Shown: positions 35,195-45,802, numbered from the stretch's first letter. The stretch: 64,000 nt of DNA from Vibrio hepatarius (GCF_011806575.1 NZ_JAATOO010000007.1:156454-220453); one strand, 5' to 3'. The notes: a model not told the origin generated them from the sequence alone. Numbers and translations are program-made.

Positions 35195-36766
35195 GTGAAT
35201 ATTCTTGGATATGCGCAAAAGTTAGGTAAAGCACTTATGCTTCCTATCGCAACGCTTCCAGTTGCGGCGCTCTTACTACGTTTGGGTCAAGGCGACCTAC
35301 TGGACATCCCATTCATGGCGCAAGCTGGTGGTGCGATCTTCAGTCAACTTCCATTATTATTCGGTCTAGGTATCGCGATCGGTCTATCAAAAGACGGTCA
35401 AGGTGCTGCAGGCCTAGCTGGTGCAGTTGCGTACTTCGTTATCACTGCGACAGCAACAACAATCAACGCTGACATCAACATGTCATTCTTCGGTGGTATC
35501 ATCGCTGGTATTATCGCTGGTCACTCATACAACGCTTTCCATGCAACACGTCTTCCTGAGTGGTTGGCATTCTTCTCTGGTAAACGTCTAGTTCCTATCA
35601 TGGCGGGTCTATTCTCGTTAGTAGCTGGTGCGATTGCTGGTGTTGTCTGGCCAAGCATCCAAGGTGGTCTTGATGCTCTTGCTCACGCGGTATCAACGTC
35701 AGGCGCTGTAGGTCAGTTCGTATACGGTACTCTTAACCGTGCACTTATCCCTGTAGGTCTTCACCACGTTCTTAACTCATACTTCTGGTTCGGTATGGGC
35801 TCGTGTCAAGAAGTTCTAGTCACTGGCGCGCAAGCAGCTGGTAACGCTCTTCCTGCTCTACAACAGCTTTGTGTTGACCCTGCTCTAGCTAAGACGCTTG
35901 TTGCTGGTCAAACTCATACTTTTGAATTCGCTAACTCTGTAACTCCAGAAATCACTGCAACGGTTAAAGAAGTAACTGAAACAGTTAAATCTGGTGACCT
36001 ACACCGTTACTTCGGCGGCGATAAGTCTGCTGGCGTATTCATGAACGGTTTCTTCCCTGTAATGATGTTCGGTCTACCAGGTGCGGCTCTAGCGATGTAC
36101 TTCGCAGCACCAGTTGAAAAACGTCATCAAGTGGGTGGTGCACTATTCTCAGTAGCGTTCTGTTCATTCCTAACTGGTATCACAGAGCCTTTAGAATTCA
36201 TGTTCGTGTTCCTAGCACCTGCACTATACGCAATGCACGCAGTATTCACTGGTCTTGCTCTAGTTGTAGCAAACATGTTCGGCACGCTACACGGCTTTGG
36301 CTTCTCTGCGGGTCTAATCGACTTCGTATTGAACTGGGGTCTAGCAACTAAACCGTTCGTACTACTACTAATCGGTCTAGGCTTCGGTGCTCTATACTTC
36401 TTCACTTTCACATTCGCTATCCGTGCATTCAACCTGAAATCACCAGGCCGTGAAGATGATGATGAAGCAGTAGCAGCGCCTGCTGGCGAAGCTAAGAAAA
36501 GCGACCTAGCGCGTCAATACCTAAAAGCTCTAGGTGGTCATGAGAACTTAACTTCAATCGACGCTTGTATCACTCGTCTACGTCTAACACTGAAAGACCG
36601 TTCTGTTGCGGACGAAGTAGTGCTTAAGAAACTAGGTGCGAAAGGTGTAGTGAAACTAGGTGAGAACAACCTACAAGTTATCCTTGGTCCTCTAGCGGAA
36701 ATCGTTGCTGGCGAAATGAAAGCAATCGGTGCTAATGAAGACCTGTCGGACGTGAAACTACCATAA
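35195..36766 (+). CDS. nagE: PTS system N-acetylglucosamine-specific EIICB component
   Basis: Imports and phosphorylates GlcNAc. The 523-residue protein has a membrane EIIC domain (about 1-410; start LGYAQKLGKALMLPIATLP, GLHHVLNSYFWFG) and a C-terminal EIIB domain with phosphorylatable C458 in DACITRLRL. It lacks the EIIA domain of E. coli NagE (about 648 residues), so phosphate must come from a separate EIIA such as EIIA-Glc. The start is GTG at 35195 with AGGGGG eight bases upstream. It shares the CTA/GTA-rich codon use of highly expressed genes here. Terminator follows. Confidence 0.95.
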   Translation: MNILGYAQKLGKALMLPIATLPVAALLLRLGQGDLLDIPFMAQAGGAIFSQLPLLFGLGIAIGLSKDGQGAAGLAGAVAYFVITATATTINADINMSFFGGIIAGIIAGHSYNAFHATRLPEWLAFFSGKRLVPIMAGLFSLVAGAIAGVVWPSIQGGLDALAHAVSTSGAVGQFVYGTLNRALIPVGLHHVLNSYFWFGMGSCQEVLVTGAQAAGNALPALQQLCVDPALAKTLVAGQTHTFEFANSVTPEITATVKEVTETVKSGDLHRYFGGDKSAGVFMNGFFPVMMFGLPGAALAMYFAAPVEKRHQVGGALFSVAFCSFLTGITEPLEFMFVFLAPALYAMHAVFTGLALVVANMFGTLHGFGFSAGLIDFVLNWGLATKPFVLLLIGLGFGALYFFTFTFAIRAFNLKSPGREDDDEAVAAPAGEAKKSDLARQYLKALGGHENLTSIDACITRLRLTLKDRSVADEVVLKKLGAKGVVKLGENNLQVILGPLAEIVAGEMKAIGANEDLSDVKLP

Positions 36767-36793
36767 CGTAATGTGTTAGTCTCAATATCGATG

Positions 36794-36817
36794 AAAGCCT
36801 CCTTCGGGAGGCTTTTT
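36794..36817 (+). terminator. nagE terminator
   Basis: Nine-bp stem (36794-36802 with 36807-36815), TTCG loop, T-run to 36817. Confidence 0.92.
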
Positions 36818-37030
36818 GCTTTTATGCGCAACAATTATAGAACTGGCGAAAAGCTAAGCGAGTTTGCTATCAATCGGTGGAAATCGAGCAATATTTGCGA
36901 ATTAAACAAGAGTTCTTATTGTGCTAAGGCTAAGAATTGTGGATCATTAGACGTTATATACGTTGGTGGGAAATATCCCCACTGCACGAGATTTTCTCTG
37001 AACAATACTACAACAATTGAGGTGCTATAG

Positions 37031-38701
37031 ATGAGTGAAGCTGAAGCTCGTCCATCGAATTTCATTCGCCAAATCATCGATAAAGATTTAGCGGATGGCA
37101 AACACACAAGCGTGCATACTCGTTTCCCGCCAGAACCAAACGGTTATCTGCACATCGGTCACGCTAAGTCAATTTGCTTGAACTTTGGTATTGCTCAGGA
37201 CTATCAGGGTAAATGTAACCTGCGTTTTGACGACACTAACCCTGAAAAAGAAGACGTAGAATACGTTGAGTCAATTAAGAATGATGTGAGCTGGTTAGGC
37301 TTCGAGTGGGATGGTGACGTATGTTACTCATCAAACTACTTCGACAAGCTTTACGAGTTTGCAGTGGAATTAATTAACAAAGGCTTAGCGTACGTTGAAG
37401 AGCTAAGTCCTGAGCAGATCCGCGAATACCGTGGCACACTGACTGCACCTGGTAAACCAAGTCCTTACCGTGACCGTAGCGTTGAAGAAAACTTAGCGCT
37501 GTTTGAAAAAATGCGTGCCGGTGGCTTTGAGGAAGGCAAAGCGTGTCTTCGCGCGAAGATCGATATGTCTTCGTCTTTCATGGTGATGCGCGATCCTGTG
37601 ATTTACCGTGTTCGTTTTGCAACTCACCATCAAACAGGTGACAAGTGGTGCATTTACCCAATGTACGACTTTACGCACTGTATTTCCGATGCTCTGGAAG
37701 GCATTACGCACTCGCTTTGTACGCTAGAGTTTCAAGACAACCGTCGTCTTTACGATTGGGTATTGGAAAACATCACGATTGATTGCCAGCCGCATCAGTA
37801 TGAGTTTAGCCGCCTAAACCTTGAGTACACAGTGATGTCTAAGCGTAAGCTAAACCAGTTGGTGAGCGAAAACCTTGTAAACGGTTGGGATGACCCACGT
37901 ATGCCGACTATCTCTGGTCTGCGTCGTCGTGGTTTCACGCCTGGCTCAATCCGCGAGTTCTGTAAGCGTATCGGTGTGACTAAGCAAGACAATATGATCG
38001 AGATGAGTTCACTAGAGTCTTGTATTCGTGATGATCTAAACGAAAACGCGCCACGCGCGATGGCAGTTCTGGATCCTGTGAAAGTCGTGATTGAAAACTA
38101 CGACGCAGACAAAGTCGAAATGCTAACGGTAGCGAACCACCCGAATAAGCCAGAAATGGGCGAACGTGAAGTTCCGTTCACTCGCGAAGTTTGGATTGAG
38201 CGTGAAGACTTCCGCGAAGAAGCGAACAAGAAGTACAAGCGTTTGGTTCTGGGTAAAGAAGTTCGTCTACGTGGTGCTTACGTGATCAAAGCAGAGCGTA
38301 TCGAGAAAGACGCAGAAGGCAATATTACCACTATCTTCTGTTCTTACGATGATGAAACGCTAGGTAAAAACCCAGCAGATGGCCGTAAAGTGAAGGGTGT
38401 TATTCACTGGGTTTCTGCGGATAAAGGTCTTCCTGCTGAAATTCGTCTGTACGATCGTTTGTTCACTGTACCAAACCCGGCGGCAGCGGATAACTTTGCT
38501 GAAACCATCAACCCAGATTCGCTACAAGTGAAGCGCGGTTATGTGGAACCAAGTCTAGCTTCTGCAGAAGCAGAGAAAGGTTATCAGTTTGAGCGTATGG
38601 GTTACTTCTGCGCTGACGCAAAAGACTCTAAAGTGGATGCTTTAGTGTTTAACCGCACGGTTGGCCTACGCGATACTTGGGCTAAAATTGAAGCGCAGTA
38701 A
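37031..38701 (+). CDS. glnS: Glutaminyl-tRNA synthetase
   Basis: Charges tRNA-Gln. The 556-residue class I enzyme has the HIGH-type motif [15 protein letters not shown] (about 34-48) and the KMSKS-type motif VMSKRKL (about 268-274), plus a C-terminal anticodon-binding beta-barrel region. GAGGTG nine bases before the ATG supports the start. The upstream 210 bases have no other ORF. Confidence 0.98.
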   Translation: MSEAEARPSNFIRQIIDKDLADGKHTSVHTRFPPEPNGYLHIGHAKSICLNFGIAQDYQGKCNLRFDDTNPEKEDVEYVESIKNDVSWLGFEWDGDVCYSSNYFDKLYEFAVELINKGLAYVEELSPEQIREYRGTLTAPGKPSPYRDRSVEENLALFEKMRAGGFEEGKACLRAKIDMSSSFMVMRDPVIYRVRFATHHQTGDKWCIYPMYDFTHCISDALEGITHSLCTLEFQDNRRLYDWVLENITIDCQPHQYEFSRLNLEYTVMSKRKLNQLVSENLVNGWDDPRMPTISGLRRRGFTPGSIREFCKRIGVTKQDNMIEMSSLESCIRDDLNENAPRAMAVLDPVKVVIENYDADKVEMLTVANHPNKPEMGEREVPFTREVWIEREDFREEANKKYKRLVLGKEVRLRGAYVIKAERIEKDAEGNITTIFCSYDDETLGKNPADGRKVKGVIHWVSADKGLPAEIRLYDRLFTVPNPAAADNFAETINPDSLQVKRGYVEPSLASAEAEKGYQFERMGYFCADAKDSKVDALVFNRTVGLRDTWAKIEAQ

Positions 38702-38715
38702 CTTCTAGAGATATG

Positions 38716-38744
38716 AAAAAGCCAGTCTTCGGACTGGCTTTTTT
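38716..38744 (+). terminator. glnS terminator
   Basis: A 12-bp stem (38716-38727 with 38732-38743), TTCG loop, T-run. Confidence 0.93.
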
Positions 38745-38765
38745 GTGTCTGGCGATAAACGACAG

Positions 38766-38792
38766 ATAAAATAAAAGCGCTCATTGAGCGCT
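38766..38792 (-). terminator. fur terminator
   Basis: AGCGCTC/GAGCGCT stem (38776-38782 with 38786-38792), short loop; T-rich tail on the minus strand. Confidence 0.7.
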
Positions 38793-38805
38793 CTTAAATC
38801 AAAGA

Positions 38806-39255
38806 TTACTTCTTCGGCTTGTGTGCGTCAGGGTTCTCTTTACAACTGCCGTCGCCACACTTGCCGTATAGGTACAAGCTGTGGTTAGTCAGTGTCACGT
38901 TGTATCTCGCCGCAATTTCTTTCTGACGTTCTTCGATGAGGTCGTCAGAGAATTCAATCACTTCACCACAGTCCAGACAAACTAAGTGATCGTGGTGGTG
39001 TTGCGTCGATAGCTCAAATACAGACTTACCGCCTTCAAAATGGTGGCGAGTCACAATACCTGCATCATCAAATTGGTTTAATACGCGGTATACGGTAGCT
39101 AGACCAATCTCTTCTCCTAGATCAATCAGCTTTTTATATAGCTCTTCAGCACTAATATGTTGGCATTCTGGTTGCTGTAGTACTTCTAAAATCTTCAGTC
39201 TTGGTAGTGTAACCTTAAGACCAGCATCCTTAAGCGCTTGGTTGTTGTCTGACAT
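38806..39255 (-). CDS. fur: Ferric uptake regulator
   Basis: Iron-responsive repressor. The 149-residue protein has a winged HTH (about 1-80, LATVYRVLNQFDDAGIV) and metal sites: H86-H88/H90 with C93 and C96 (HHHDHLVCLDC), and C133 and C138 near the end. The ATG at 39255 follows AGGAAAG; an upstream in-frame ATG would add 18 residues not typical of Fur. A weak Fur-box-like AT-rich stretch lies near 39295-39315, not certain enough to call. Confidence 0.98.
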   Translation of the reverse strand: MSDNNQALKDAGLKVTLPRLKILEVLQQPECQHISAEELYKKLIDLGEEIGLATVYRVLNQFDDAGIVTRHHFEGGKSVFELSTQHHHDHLVCLDCGEVIEFSDDLIEERQKEIAARYNVTLTNHSLYLYGKCGDGSCKENPDAHKPKK

Positions 39256-39454
39256 ATACTTTCCTGTTGATGATCTGCAGTAATTAACAGAATTCAATAT
39301 TCCTATCATTATAGGGCAGTAGGAGATAACAATAAACCACGAACTTCAAAGGGTTACTAGGGATTTATTATAAACCCGTGCCAAGTCACTGATCATACAA
39401 CTCTGACCAGTTACAATTAATTAACATTGTAACGAATAATCTCAGGGAATAAAA

Positions 39455-39955
39455 ATGAAATCATGGATGGATATCGCTGATAAGCCCAATGTTGTCAGGC
39501 ATGCATTGAACTTATGGCCGCCATTCTGGGGCTCGGGCATTAAGATTCTTTCGATAAGTGACGATTTTCGCCAAGTCAAAGTGAAGCTTAAATTACGCTG
39601 GTGGAACAAAAATGCCAACCGTACTCAGTATGGAGGCAGTATTTTCTCACTGACCGACCCTGTGTACGCACTGATGCTTATGGGGATTTTGGGCAAGCAG
39701 TACTATGTTTGGGATAAGCAGGCGAGCATCAACTTCATCAAGCCAGGTCAAAGTGACTTATACGCTGATTTCGTCATTTCTCAGCCGTTGCTCGACGATA
39801 TCCTGCAACAAACCGCGAGTGGGGAAAAGTGCTTTCCTGAATTTATTGTTCACGTGAAGGATAAAGATGGTAACGTGGTATCTGAAGTTCAGCGCCAACT
39901 TTATGTACGTAAGAAGCCGCAATACCGTGAGTGTGTGCAAGAGCAAACCGCTTAA
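39455..39955 (+). CDS. DUF4442 hotdog-fold protein
   Basis: A 166-residue protein of the DUF4442 group, related to acyl-CoA thioesterases by fold. The family-like core includes RWWNKNANRTQYGGSIFSLTDP (read in two parts) near residues 48-70 and DKQASINFIKPG. No canonical thioesterase catalytic residues can be assigned. The hydrophobic middle part is not a membrane span of usual length. It is divergent from fur and followed by a terminator. Confidence 0.8.
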   Translation: MKSWMDIADKPNVVRHALNLWPPFWGSGIKILSISDDFRQVKVKLKLRWWNKNANRTQYGGSIFSLTDPVYALMLMGILGKQYYVWDKQASINFIKPGQSDLYADFVISQPLLDDILQQTASGEKCFPEFIVHVKDKDGNVVSEVQRQLYVRKKPQYRECVQEQTA

Positions 39956-39967
39956 CGTCCAGATACA

Positions 39968-39994
39968 AAAAAACCTCCATCGTGGAGGTTTTTT
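39968..39994. terminator. Bidirectional terminator after the DUF4442 gene and fldA
   Basis: A 7-bp stem (39973-39979 with 39983-39989), TCG loop, A-run on one side and T-run on the other. Confidence 0.88.
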
Positions 39995-40008
39995 AATCAA
40001 AATGAAGA

Positions 40009-40542
40009 TTAGCCTTCTAGTTCAGCTAAACACATTTCTTCATGAATTTGTTTACACCAGTTGTTAACACGCTCTTCGGTTAGCTCTGGCTGACGGTCTT
40101 CATCGATACATAGACCAACGAATTGGCTGTCATCGCCTTCAACAAGTGCTTTTGACGCTTCAAATTCGTAGCTTTCAGTAGAAGTGTAACCTAGGATAGT
40201 GCCGCCTTTCGCTTCAACGATGTCACGAACGGTACCCATAGCGTCACAGAAGTATTCTGCGTAATCTTCTTGGTCACCACAACCAAAGATAGCAACTAGC
40301 TTTGTAGAGAAATCAATTTGCTCTAGCTCAGGGAAAAAGTCATCCCAGTCGCACTGTGCTTCGCCGTAATACCAAGTTGGGATGCCTAGTAGCAGCAGGT
40401 CGAAGTTATCGATGTCTTCTTTGCTACTCTTAGCAATATCTTGAACGTGAACTAGTTGTTTACCTAGTTGTTTTTGAATCATCTTTGCAACAGCTTCAGT
40501 GTTACCTGTGTCGCTACCGAAGAAGATACCTACACTTGCCAT
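40009..40542 (-). CDS. fldA: Flavodoxin FldA
   Basis: A 177-residue FMN electron carrier serving radical SAM enzymes (biotin, methionine and IPP synthesis). It has the phosphate loop FGSDTGNTEAVAKM (about 7-20), PTWYYGEAQCDWD (about 56-68) and GCGDQEDYAEYFCDA (about 90-104). The ATG at 40542 gives the usual flavodoxin start. A DUF2788 gene is 44 bases upstream on the same strand. Confidence 0.95.
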   Translation of the reverse strand: MASVGIFFGSDTGNTEAVAKMIQKQLGKQLVHVQDIAKSSKEDIDNFDLLLLGIPTWYYGEAQCDWDDFFPELEQIDFSTKLVAIFGCGDQEDYAEYFCDAMGTVRDIVEAKGGTILGYTSTESYEFEASKALVEGDDSQFVGLCIDEDRQPELTEERVNNWCKQIHEEMCLAELEG

Positions 40543-40586
40543 AGATTCGTTACCTTTACTATTTTTTGTTGTGGCTAAACCGGAGA

Positions 40587-40808
40587 TCAACCCAGTCCTG
40601 TGCCTTCCCAGCTGATTTGAATAATGCCTTTGGCAATGAAACCCGCACAGCCTAAGAATAGAACTAGCCATACTATGCGACGACCAAAAGGAGGAACATT
40701 GCCTGCTTTGAGGACATCTTTAATCGCCATACCAATTAAGAAAAAGATAGACGCAAAAAGTAAGTCGAGACCAATCGACTCGAGCATGTTCATATAGTCG
40801 TAGAGCAT
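40587..40808 (-). CDS. DUF2788 membrane protein
   Basis: A 73-residue protein with two hydrophobic helices (about 13-31 and 44-64) and a short loop DVLKAGNVPPFGRR, ending ISWEGTGLG. It is a match to the DUF2788 family of unknown function. AAGGGATTCC precedes the ATG. The gene is upstream of fldA and likely cotranscribed. Confidence 0.82.
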   Translation of the reverse strand: MLYDYMNMLESIGLDLLFASIFFLIGMAIKDVLKAGNVPPFGRRIVWLVLFLGCAGFIAKGIIQISWEGTGLG

Positions 40809-40902
40809 GGAATCCCTTTATGCCAAATTACTTGCGCTGCACTATACCACTGTTAATAGATAAAGTTAACGGGCAGGGTGCAACAGACCTCTCATTCTGT
40901 TT

Positions 40903-41667
40903 TTACGAGATAAACTTGCGAATTGCTCTTAGCACTTCCGCCGGTTTTTCCGCGTGTAACCAGTGTCCCGTATTAGCGATCACGTGCGCTTTCGCATTGG
41001 CAAATTGCTTTTGGATTTCGCTTTGGTGCTCTGCGGTTAAGTAGTCAGAATCGCCACCTTTGATAAATAGGGTAGGCGTGGTGATTTTCTCAATCGGATT
41101 CCAACCCAGAATCTCCCAATAGTTATTCCAAAGGCTTTCAACGTTAAAACGCCATTCAAGATGCTCACCGCTGTTATACAACGACTTACCCAAAAATTGT
41201 CGTACGCCTTCTAACTCAATATGTTGGGCCAAAATCTCCAGAGCTTGTTTACGTATAGTTGGCTTTTGCGCCAATACCGCTTTTAGCCCGGCAAACACGT
41301 TATCGTGACGGCTTTGGCTGTATTTGACTGGCGCCATATCCAAAACGATCAACTGAGTGATCTGTTCTTGAGCGAGCACTGCGAGTTTCATCGCGACCTT
41401 GCCACCCATAGAGTGGCCAATCACTGAGTAGTGCTCTAACCCTAGTGACTGGATTAACTGATACACGTCTTGCGCCATCAGTTCGTAATTGTGCTCGTCG
41501 CTTTGGAATGAGAGGCCGTGATTGCGCAAATCAACGCTGACGACTTGATGATCTTGGCGCAAGTCTCTTGCCAGCAAACCTAAATTATCTAAGTTTCCAA
41601 ACAGTCCGTGGATCAAAATGGTGGTGTGACCCTCACCTTCAATTTTGTAGTTGAGCAGTTGTGACAT
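40903..41667 (-). CDS. YbfF-like alpha/beta-hydrolase esterase
   Basis: A 254-residue alpha/beta-hydrolase. It has an oxyanion-hole HGLFGNLDN (about 20-28), the nucleophile elbow GHSMGG (serine near residue 86) and a catalytic histidine in NTGHWLHAEKP (about 236-246). The size and motifs match E. coli YbfF, which hydrolyses acyl-CoA or short esters in vitro. E. coli ybfF lies near seqA-pgm and fldA-fur, and the same genes surround it here. Confidence 0.88.
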   Translation of the reverse strand: MSQLLNYKIEGEGHTTILIHGLFGNLDNLGLLARDLRQDHQVVSVDLRNHGLSFQSDEHNYELMAQDVYQLIQSLGLEHYSVIGHSMGGKVAMKLAVLAQEQITQLIVLDMAPVKYSQSRHDNVFAGLKAVLAQKPTIRKQALEILAQHIELEGVRQFLGKSLYNSGEHLEWRFNVESLWNNYWEILGWNPIEKITTPTLFIKGGDSDYLTAEHQSEIQKQFANAKAHVIANTGHWLHAEKPAEVLRAIRKFIS

Positions 41668-41808
41668 TTTATTTTATTCGTTGTGGTTGAACCTAGAGTC
41701 TCACTAAAGGCTTCATTCTGCTTTAGATATAGGATCTGAAACTCGCATCTTGAGGTTACTTGGGTATATAATCCCCCAGAGTTTAAACATAGAGATTGTG
41801 AAAAGCGA

Positions 41809-42348
41809 ATGAAAACAATAGAGGTTGATGAGGATCTATACCGTTACATCGCAAGTCAAACCCAACATATTGGTGAGAGTGCGTCAGATATTTTACGTCG
41901 TCTTTTGGAAGTTGATGGTAAAAATCGACAGCCAACACCAGTAGTACCGGTTCAACCACAAGGAATTGTGGTAAGCCGAGACGCGATCAAAGAAGAAAAA
42001 ATTGATGGCGTAAAAGAGATGCGTTCTCTACTGATTTCCGATGAGTTTGCAGGACTGAAAAAAGCGATTGATCGATTCATGCTGGTGCTTTCTACATTAC
42101 ACCGTATCGACCCAACTGGTTTTTCTGAAGCAACTCAAGTTAAAGGCCGCAAGCGCGTTTACTTTGCTGACAATGAGCAAACTTTATTAGAGAGCGGCAA
42201 TACGACTAAGCCAAAAGCGATTCCAGGCTCCCCTTTCTGGGTTATCACTAATAATAACACTAGCCGCAAGCGCCAAATGGTCGATCAATTGATGGCTCGC
42301 ATGAGCTTTCCTGCTGATCTGACTGAAAAGGTTGCTAACTCAATTTAG
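41809..42348 (+). CDS. seqA: Replication initiation modulator SeqA
   Basis: Binds hemimethylated GATC at oriC and delays re-initiation; also organises new DNA. The 179-residue protein has the oligomerising N-terminal helix pair (MKTIEVDEDLYRYIASQTQ), a Q/P-rich linker and a C-terminal DNA-binding domain with TNNNTSRKRQMVDQLM. It is 87 bases before pgm on the same strand, the usual seqA-pgm order. Confidence 0.95.
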   Translation: MKTIEVDEDLYRYIASQTQHIGESASDILRRLLEVDGKNRQPTPVVPVQPQGIVVSRDAIKEEKIDGVKEMRSLLISDEFAGLKKAIDRFMLVLSTLHRIDPTGFSEATQVKGRKRVYFADNEQTLLESGNTTKPKAIPGSPFWVITNNNTSRKRQMVDQLMARMSFPADLTEKVANSI

Positions 42349-42435
42349 AGAAGTCTGATTAAAACCTCATAATGCGTGGCCTGTCTTCGTTATTATGAGG
42401 TTTTTACTTCTGTTATTTTAAGAAAGGATGTCACT

Positions 42436-44082
42436 ATGGCTATACACCCGCGCGCTGGACAGAAAGCGCAACAACAGGACTTACACAACATTCCTGCTTT
42501 AGTATCCAACTACTTTCTCCTTCAACCAGACCCAGCAAATCCGGCACACAAAGTTGAGTTTGGTACTTCAGGCCATAGAGGCACAGCCGATAAATCCACC
42601 TTTAATGAAAACCACATTCTCGCTATCGCGCAAGCTATCGCTGAAGTACGTGCTGAAAAAGGCACAACTGGACCTTTGTTTGTTGGTAAAGATACGCATG
42701 CCTTATCTGAACCTGCGTTCTCAAGTGTGGTGGAAGTCTTGGTTGCAAATGGTGTAAACGTTATTGCTCAGCAAGAAAACGGTTACACGCCAACGCCAGG
42801 TATTTCTCACGCAATTTTGACGTACAACCTAAATAACCAACAAAAAGCAGATGGCATCGTGATTACGCCGTCGCATAACCCGCCACAAGATGGTGGTATC
42901 AAATACAACCCAACCCATGGTGGTCCTGCTGAGGGTGAACTGACCCAAGCGATTCAAGACCGTGCCAATGAGCTTATCGCCGAAGGCCTACAAGGCGTGA
43001 AGCGCATGCCGCTTGCTGAAGCGAAAGCCTCGCCACTGTTTGTCGAATTGGATTTAGTGAAGCCGTACATTGATGACTTGGTGAACGTCATCGATATGGA
43101 AGCGATTCAAAAAGCTAATCTTAAGATCGGTGTTGACCCATTAGGTGGTAGCGGTATCGATTACTGGCGCCAAATCGCGAAAGCGTACAATCTGAATCTA
43201 ACGCTGGTAAGTGAAGCCATTGACCCTTCATTCCAGTTTATGTCTTTAGATAAAGACGGTGTAGTGCGTATGGACTGTTCATCACCTTACGCGATGGCTG
43301 GTTTGTTAGCGCTGAAAGACGACTATGATCTCGCGTTTGGTAATGACCCAGATTACGACCGCCACGGCATTGTGACACCAAAAGGTCTGATGAACCCTAA
43401 CCACTACCTAGCGGTATGTATCGATTACCTTTACCGCCACCGTCAAGCTTGGGGCAAAGATGTTGCCGTAGGTAAAACACTGGTATCAAGTGCGTTGATT
43501 GACCGAGTAGTGGCAGACCTAGGCCGTGAACTGTGTGAAGTTCCGGTTGGCTTTAAATGGTTTGTTGATGGTCTATACGAAGGCAAATTCGGCTTTGGTG
43601 GTGAAGAAAGTGCGGGTGCTTCTTTCTTACGTAAAGACGGTACACCTTGGTCGACGGATAAAGACGGCATTATTCTGTGTTTGCTAGCGGCAGAAATCAC
43701 AGCAGTAACGGGCAAGAACCCACAAGAATACTATGAAGAGTTAGCCGCTAAACACGGTGAGTCTCAGTACAACCGTATTCAAGCGGTTGCCAACGGACCT
43801 CAGAAAGATGTGTTGAAGAAACTGTCTGCGGAAATGGTGACTGCAGATACGTTGGCTGGTGATGCCATTACAGCACGTTTGACTCATGCTCCGGGTAACG
43901 GCGCGGCAATCGGTGGATTGAAAGTCACGACTGAAAACGGTTGGTTTGCAGCTCGTCCTTCTGGTACAGAAGACATCTACAAGATTTACTGTGAAAGCTT
44001 CAAAGGCGAAGAACACCTAAAACAAATCGAAGCGGAAGCGCAGGAGATTGTGAATCAGGTGTTCGCAAACGCAGGCTTATAA
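42436..44082 (+). CDS. pgm: Phosphoglucomutase
   Basis: Converts glucose-1-phosphate to glucose-6-phosphate, feeding UDP-glucose and envelope sugar pathways. The 548-residue protein has the phosphoserine loop [11 protein letters not shown] with S146, a metal loop PDYDRHG (about 309-315) and the sugar loop GGEESAGAS. The ATG at 42436 has AAAGGATG upstream; an earlier in-frame start would add 20 odd residues. Terminator follows. Confidence 0.96.
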   Translation: MAIHPRAGQKAQQQDLHNIPALVSNYFLLQPDPANPAHKVEFGTSGHRGTADKSTFNENHILAIAQAIAEVRAEKGTTGPLFVGKDTHALSEPAFSSVVEVLVANGVNVIAQQENGYTPTPGISHAILTYNLNNQQKADGIVITPSHNPPQDGGIKYNPTHGGPAEGELTQAIQDRANELIAEGLQGVKRMPLAEAKASPLFVELDLVKPYIDDLVNVIDMEAIQKANLKIGVDPLGGSGIDYWRQIAKAYNLNLTLVSEAIDPSFQFMSLDKDGVVRMDCSSPYAMAGLLALKDDYDLAFGNDPDYDRHGIVTPKGLMNPNHYLAVCIDYLYRHRQAWGKDVAVGKTLVSSALIDRVVADLGRELCEVPVGFKWFVDGLYEGKFGFGGEESAGASFLRKDGTPWSTDKDGIILCLLAAEITAVTGKNPQEYYEELAAKHGESQYNRIQAVANGPQKDVLKKLSAEMVTADTLAGDAITARLTHAPGNGAAIGGLKVTTENGWFAARPSGTEDIYKIYCESFKGEEHLKQIEAEAQEIVNQVFANAGL

Positions 44083-44111
44083 AAGACACTGAGTTGAGTC
44101 TAAAATAGAAC

Positions 44112-44142
44112 AAAGGGTTGGTGTTGATACCAACCCTTTTTT
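44112..44142. terminator. Bidirectional terminator after pgm and the DUF1853 gene
   Basis: An 11-bp stem (44112-44122 with 44129-44139), GTTGAT loop, T-run. Confidence 0.92.
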
Positions 44143-44157
44143 GTTGCTCTTTAGCTA

Positions 44158-44916
44158 CTACGATGGTGTATTGGGCCAAGTGTCGGGTACGACAAACCAA
44201 AATTGGCCTTGGCGCGTTTGAGCATGAACAAATCGCCCTTGTGGTTTTTCTAACGGCTGGTTGAATTTGGTGATGCCCGTCGCCCAACAAGCTTTATCCA
44301 ACTCGAAGAGTTCTTCACCAATTTGCTCCCACTGACTTTGATAACACCAATATCCTGTAATTTGGCTGGCGTTGAGTGTTAAGCCTAAGCATTCGGTTGG
44401 TATCGGTTCTTGAGTAAATGGGTTGATGTATAAGCGCCCTTGTAACAACAGATGTTCGGATAAATTGTCCAGATGCGGATATTGATGCTTAAACGGTTCT
44501 GAGGCGCTCATCTTTAGTTGGTGATTGAGCATTCTCGCCAGTTTTTTATCTAGTTGATCATGGGCGTTGGGGCCAAACCATGTGCCTTGATGTAGCAGGT
44601 AGAACTTGATCGCGACTTCCCAATGTTCAAGTTGAGCGGATTGGTGGTTTTTGAGGATAAGGTCGATCGCGCCGAGAGTTTGTCCGTTATTGTGATTGAT
44701 TTGCACTTCATCAAGCTCGATGGAATAGCGCCCACTTTGCTTGAGTAATTCAGTGCACAAATGCTGGTAAAGAAAACCTAGTCTGGGGTTGCCTGTGTAT
44801 TCACTGTTTTCTAAAGGCTGCACGTCAATGTCTTCGAGTGAGACGAACGGTGGAGTGAGCTCAAAAAGTGATGGCGTATTGGCAATCCATGTATAAAAGC
44901 GTTGCAGCTGGTTCAT
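44158..44916 (-). CDS. DUF1853 family protein
   Basis: A 252-residue protein matching DUF1853. The stretch TLGAIDLILKNHQSAQLEHW followed by EVAIKFYLL resembles a nuclease-like PD-(D/E)xK core (D, E, K spaced about 20 residues apart near 84-103), but this is my inference. No membrane segment is seen. It converges on pgm. Confidence 0.8.
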   Translation of the reverse strand: MNQLQRFYTWIANTPSLFELTPPFVSLEDIDVQPLENSEYTGNPRLGFLYQHLCTELLKQSGRYSIELDEVQINHNNGQTLGAIDLILKNHQSAQLEHWEVAIKFYLLHQGTWFGPNAHDQLDKKLARMLNHQLKMSASEPFKHQYPHLDNLSEHLLLQGRLYINPFTQEPIPTECLGLTLNASQITGYWCYQSQWEQIGEELFELDKACWATGITKFNQPLEKPQGRFVHAQTRQGQFWFVVPDTWPNTPS

Positions 44917-45043
44917 CTTATATCCTGATTTTTGGCTTATTGCTGTAAACGTCTTGTTCTATTGTAACCATTTCTGATTGCGTCTAGCATCACCCATATC
45001 GTTCGAATACACTGGGTGAATGGCGAAGTAAGCGGAAGTCAGA

Positions 45044-45802
45044 ATGAATAATTTACAACTGGAAAAAGTACTAAACGAGCTATTGTCTCCTCAATTGATC
45101 AAAGATTATGCACCGAATGGGCTGCAGGTTGAAGGCAAAGCGGAGATCAAACGAGTCGTAACAGGTGTCACAGCTTCACAAGCATTGATCGACAAAGCGG
45201 TAGAACTAAACGCCGACGCATTATTGGTTCACCATGGTTACTTTTGGAAAGGTGAACCAGAGCCGATCCGAGGAATGAAAGGTAAGCGAATCTGTACCTT
45301 GATCAAAAATGACATCAATCTATATGGATACCATTTGCCTCTCGACATTCATCCCGAGTTAGGTAATAACGCCGAACTGGCTCGTCTGCTAGAAATAGAA
45401 GTGGAAGGTGGTTTAGAAGGGCACCCTCAGTCTGTTGCGATGTATGGTCGTTTAAAGCAGTCGCTCAGTGGTAAAGAGTTTGCCGATAGAATCAACCAAG
45501 TACTTAACCGATCTCCATTACATATTGCACCTGAAGATGGCGATAAAATCATTGAAACCGTGGGGTGGTGTACAGGTGGCGGACAGGACTTTATAGAGTT
45601 GGCGGTTTCCAATGGCTTAGATGCGTTTATTTCCGGGGAAATCTCGGAGCGTACTACCTATACCGCGCGGGAAATGGGTATCCATTACTTCTCTGCTGGT
45701 CATCATGCGACGGAACGTTATGGCGTAAAAGCGTTAGGCGATTGGCTTGCGCGCGAACATGGATTAGATGTGGCGTTTATCGATATCGATAATCCGGTTT
45801 AA
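45044..45802 (+). CDS. Nif3-like dinuclear metal protein (YbgI family)
   Basis: A 252-residue protein of the Nif3/DUF34 family, toroid hexamers with two metals. It shows the metal-binding DALLVHHGYFW (about 60-70, two His), YHLPLDIHPE (about 96-105) and the C-terminal SAGHHATERYG (about 218-228). The family may act as GTP cyclohydrolase-like or metal chaperone enzymes; the role is unsettled. It is monocistronic between terminators. Confidence 0.88.
   Translation: MNNLQLEKVLNELLSPQLIKDYAPNGLQVEGKAEIKRVVTGVTASQALIDKAVELNADALLVHHGYFWKGEPEPIRGMKGKRICTLIKNDINLYGYHLPLDIHPELGNNAELARLLEIEVEGGLEGHPQSVAMYGRLKQSLSGKEFADRINQVLNRSPLHIAPEDGDKIIETVGWCTGGGQDFIELAVSNGLDAFISGEISERTTYTAREMGIHYFSAGHHATERYGVKALGDWLAREHGLDVAFIDIDNPV

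Noticed and set aside
39295..39315. Fur box upstream of fur
   Set aside because: Only a partial AATGATA match; too weak in AT-rich sequence.
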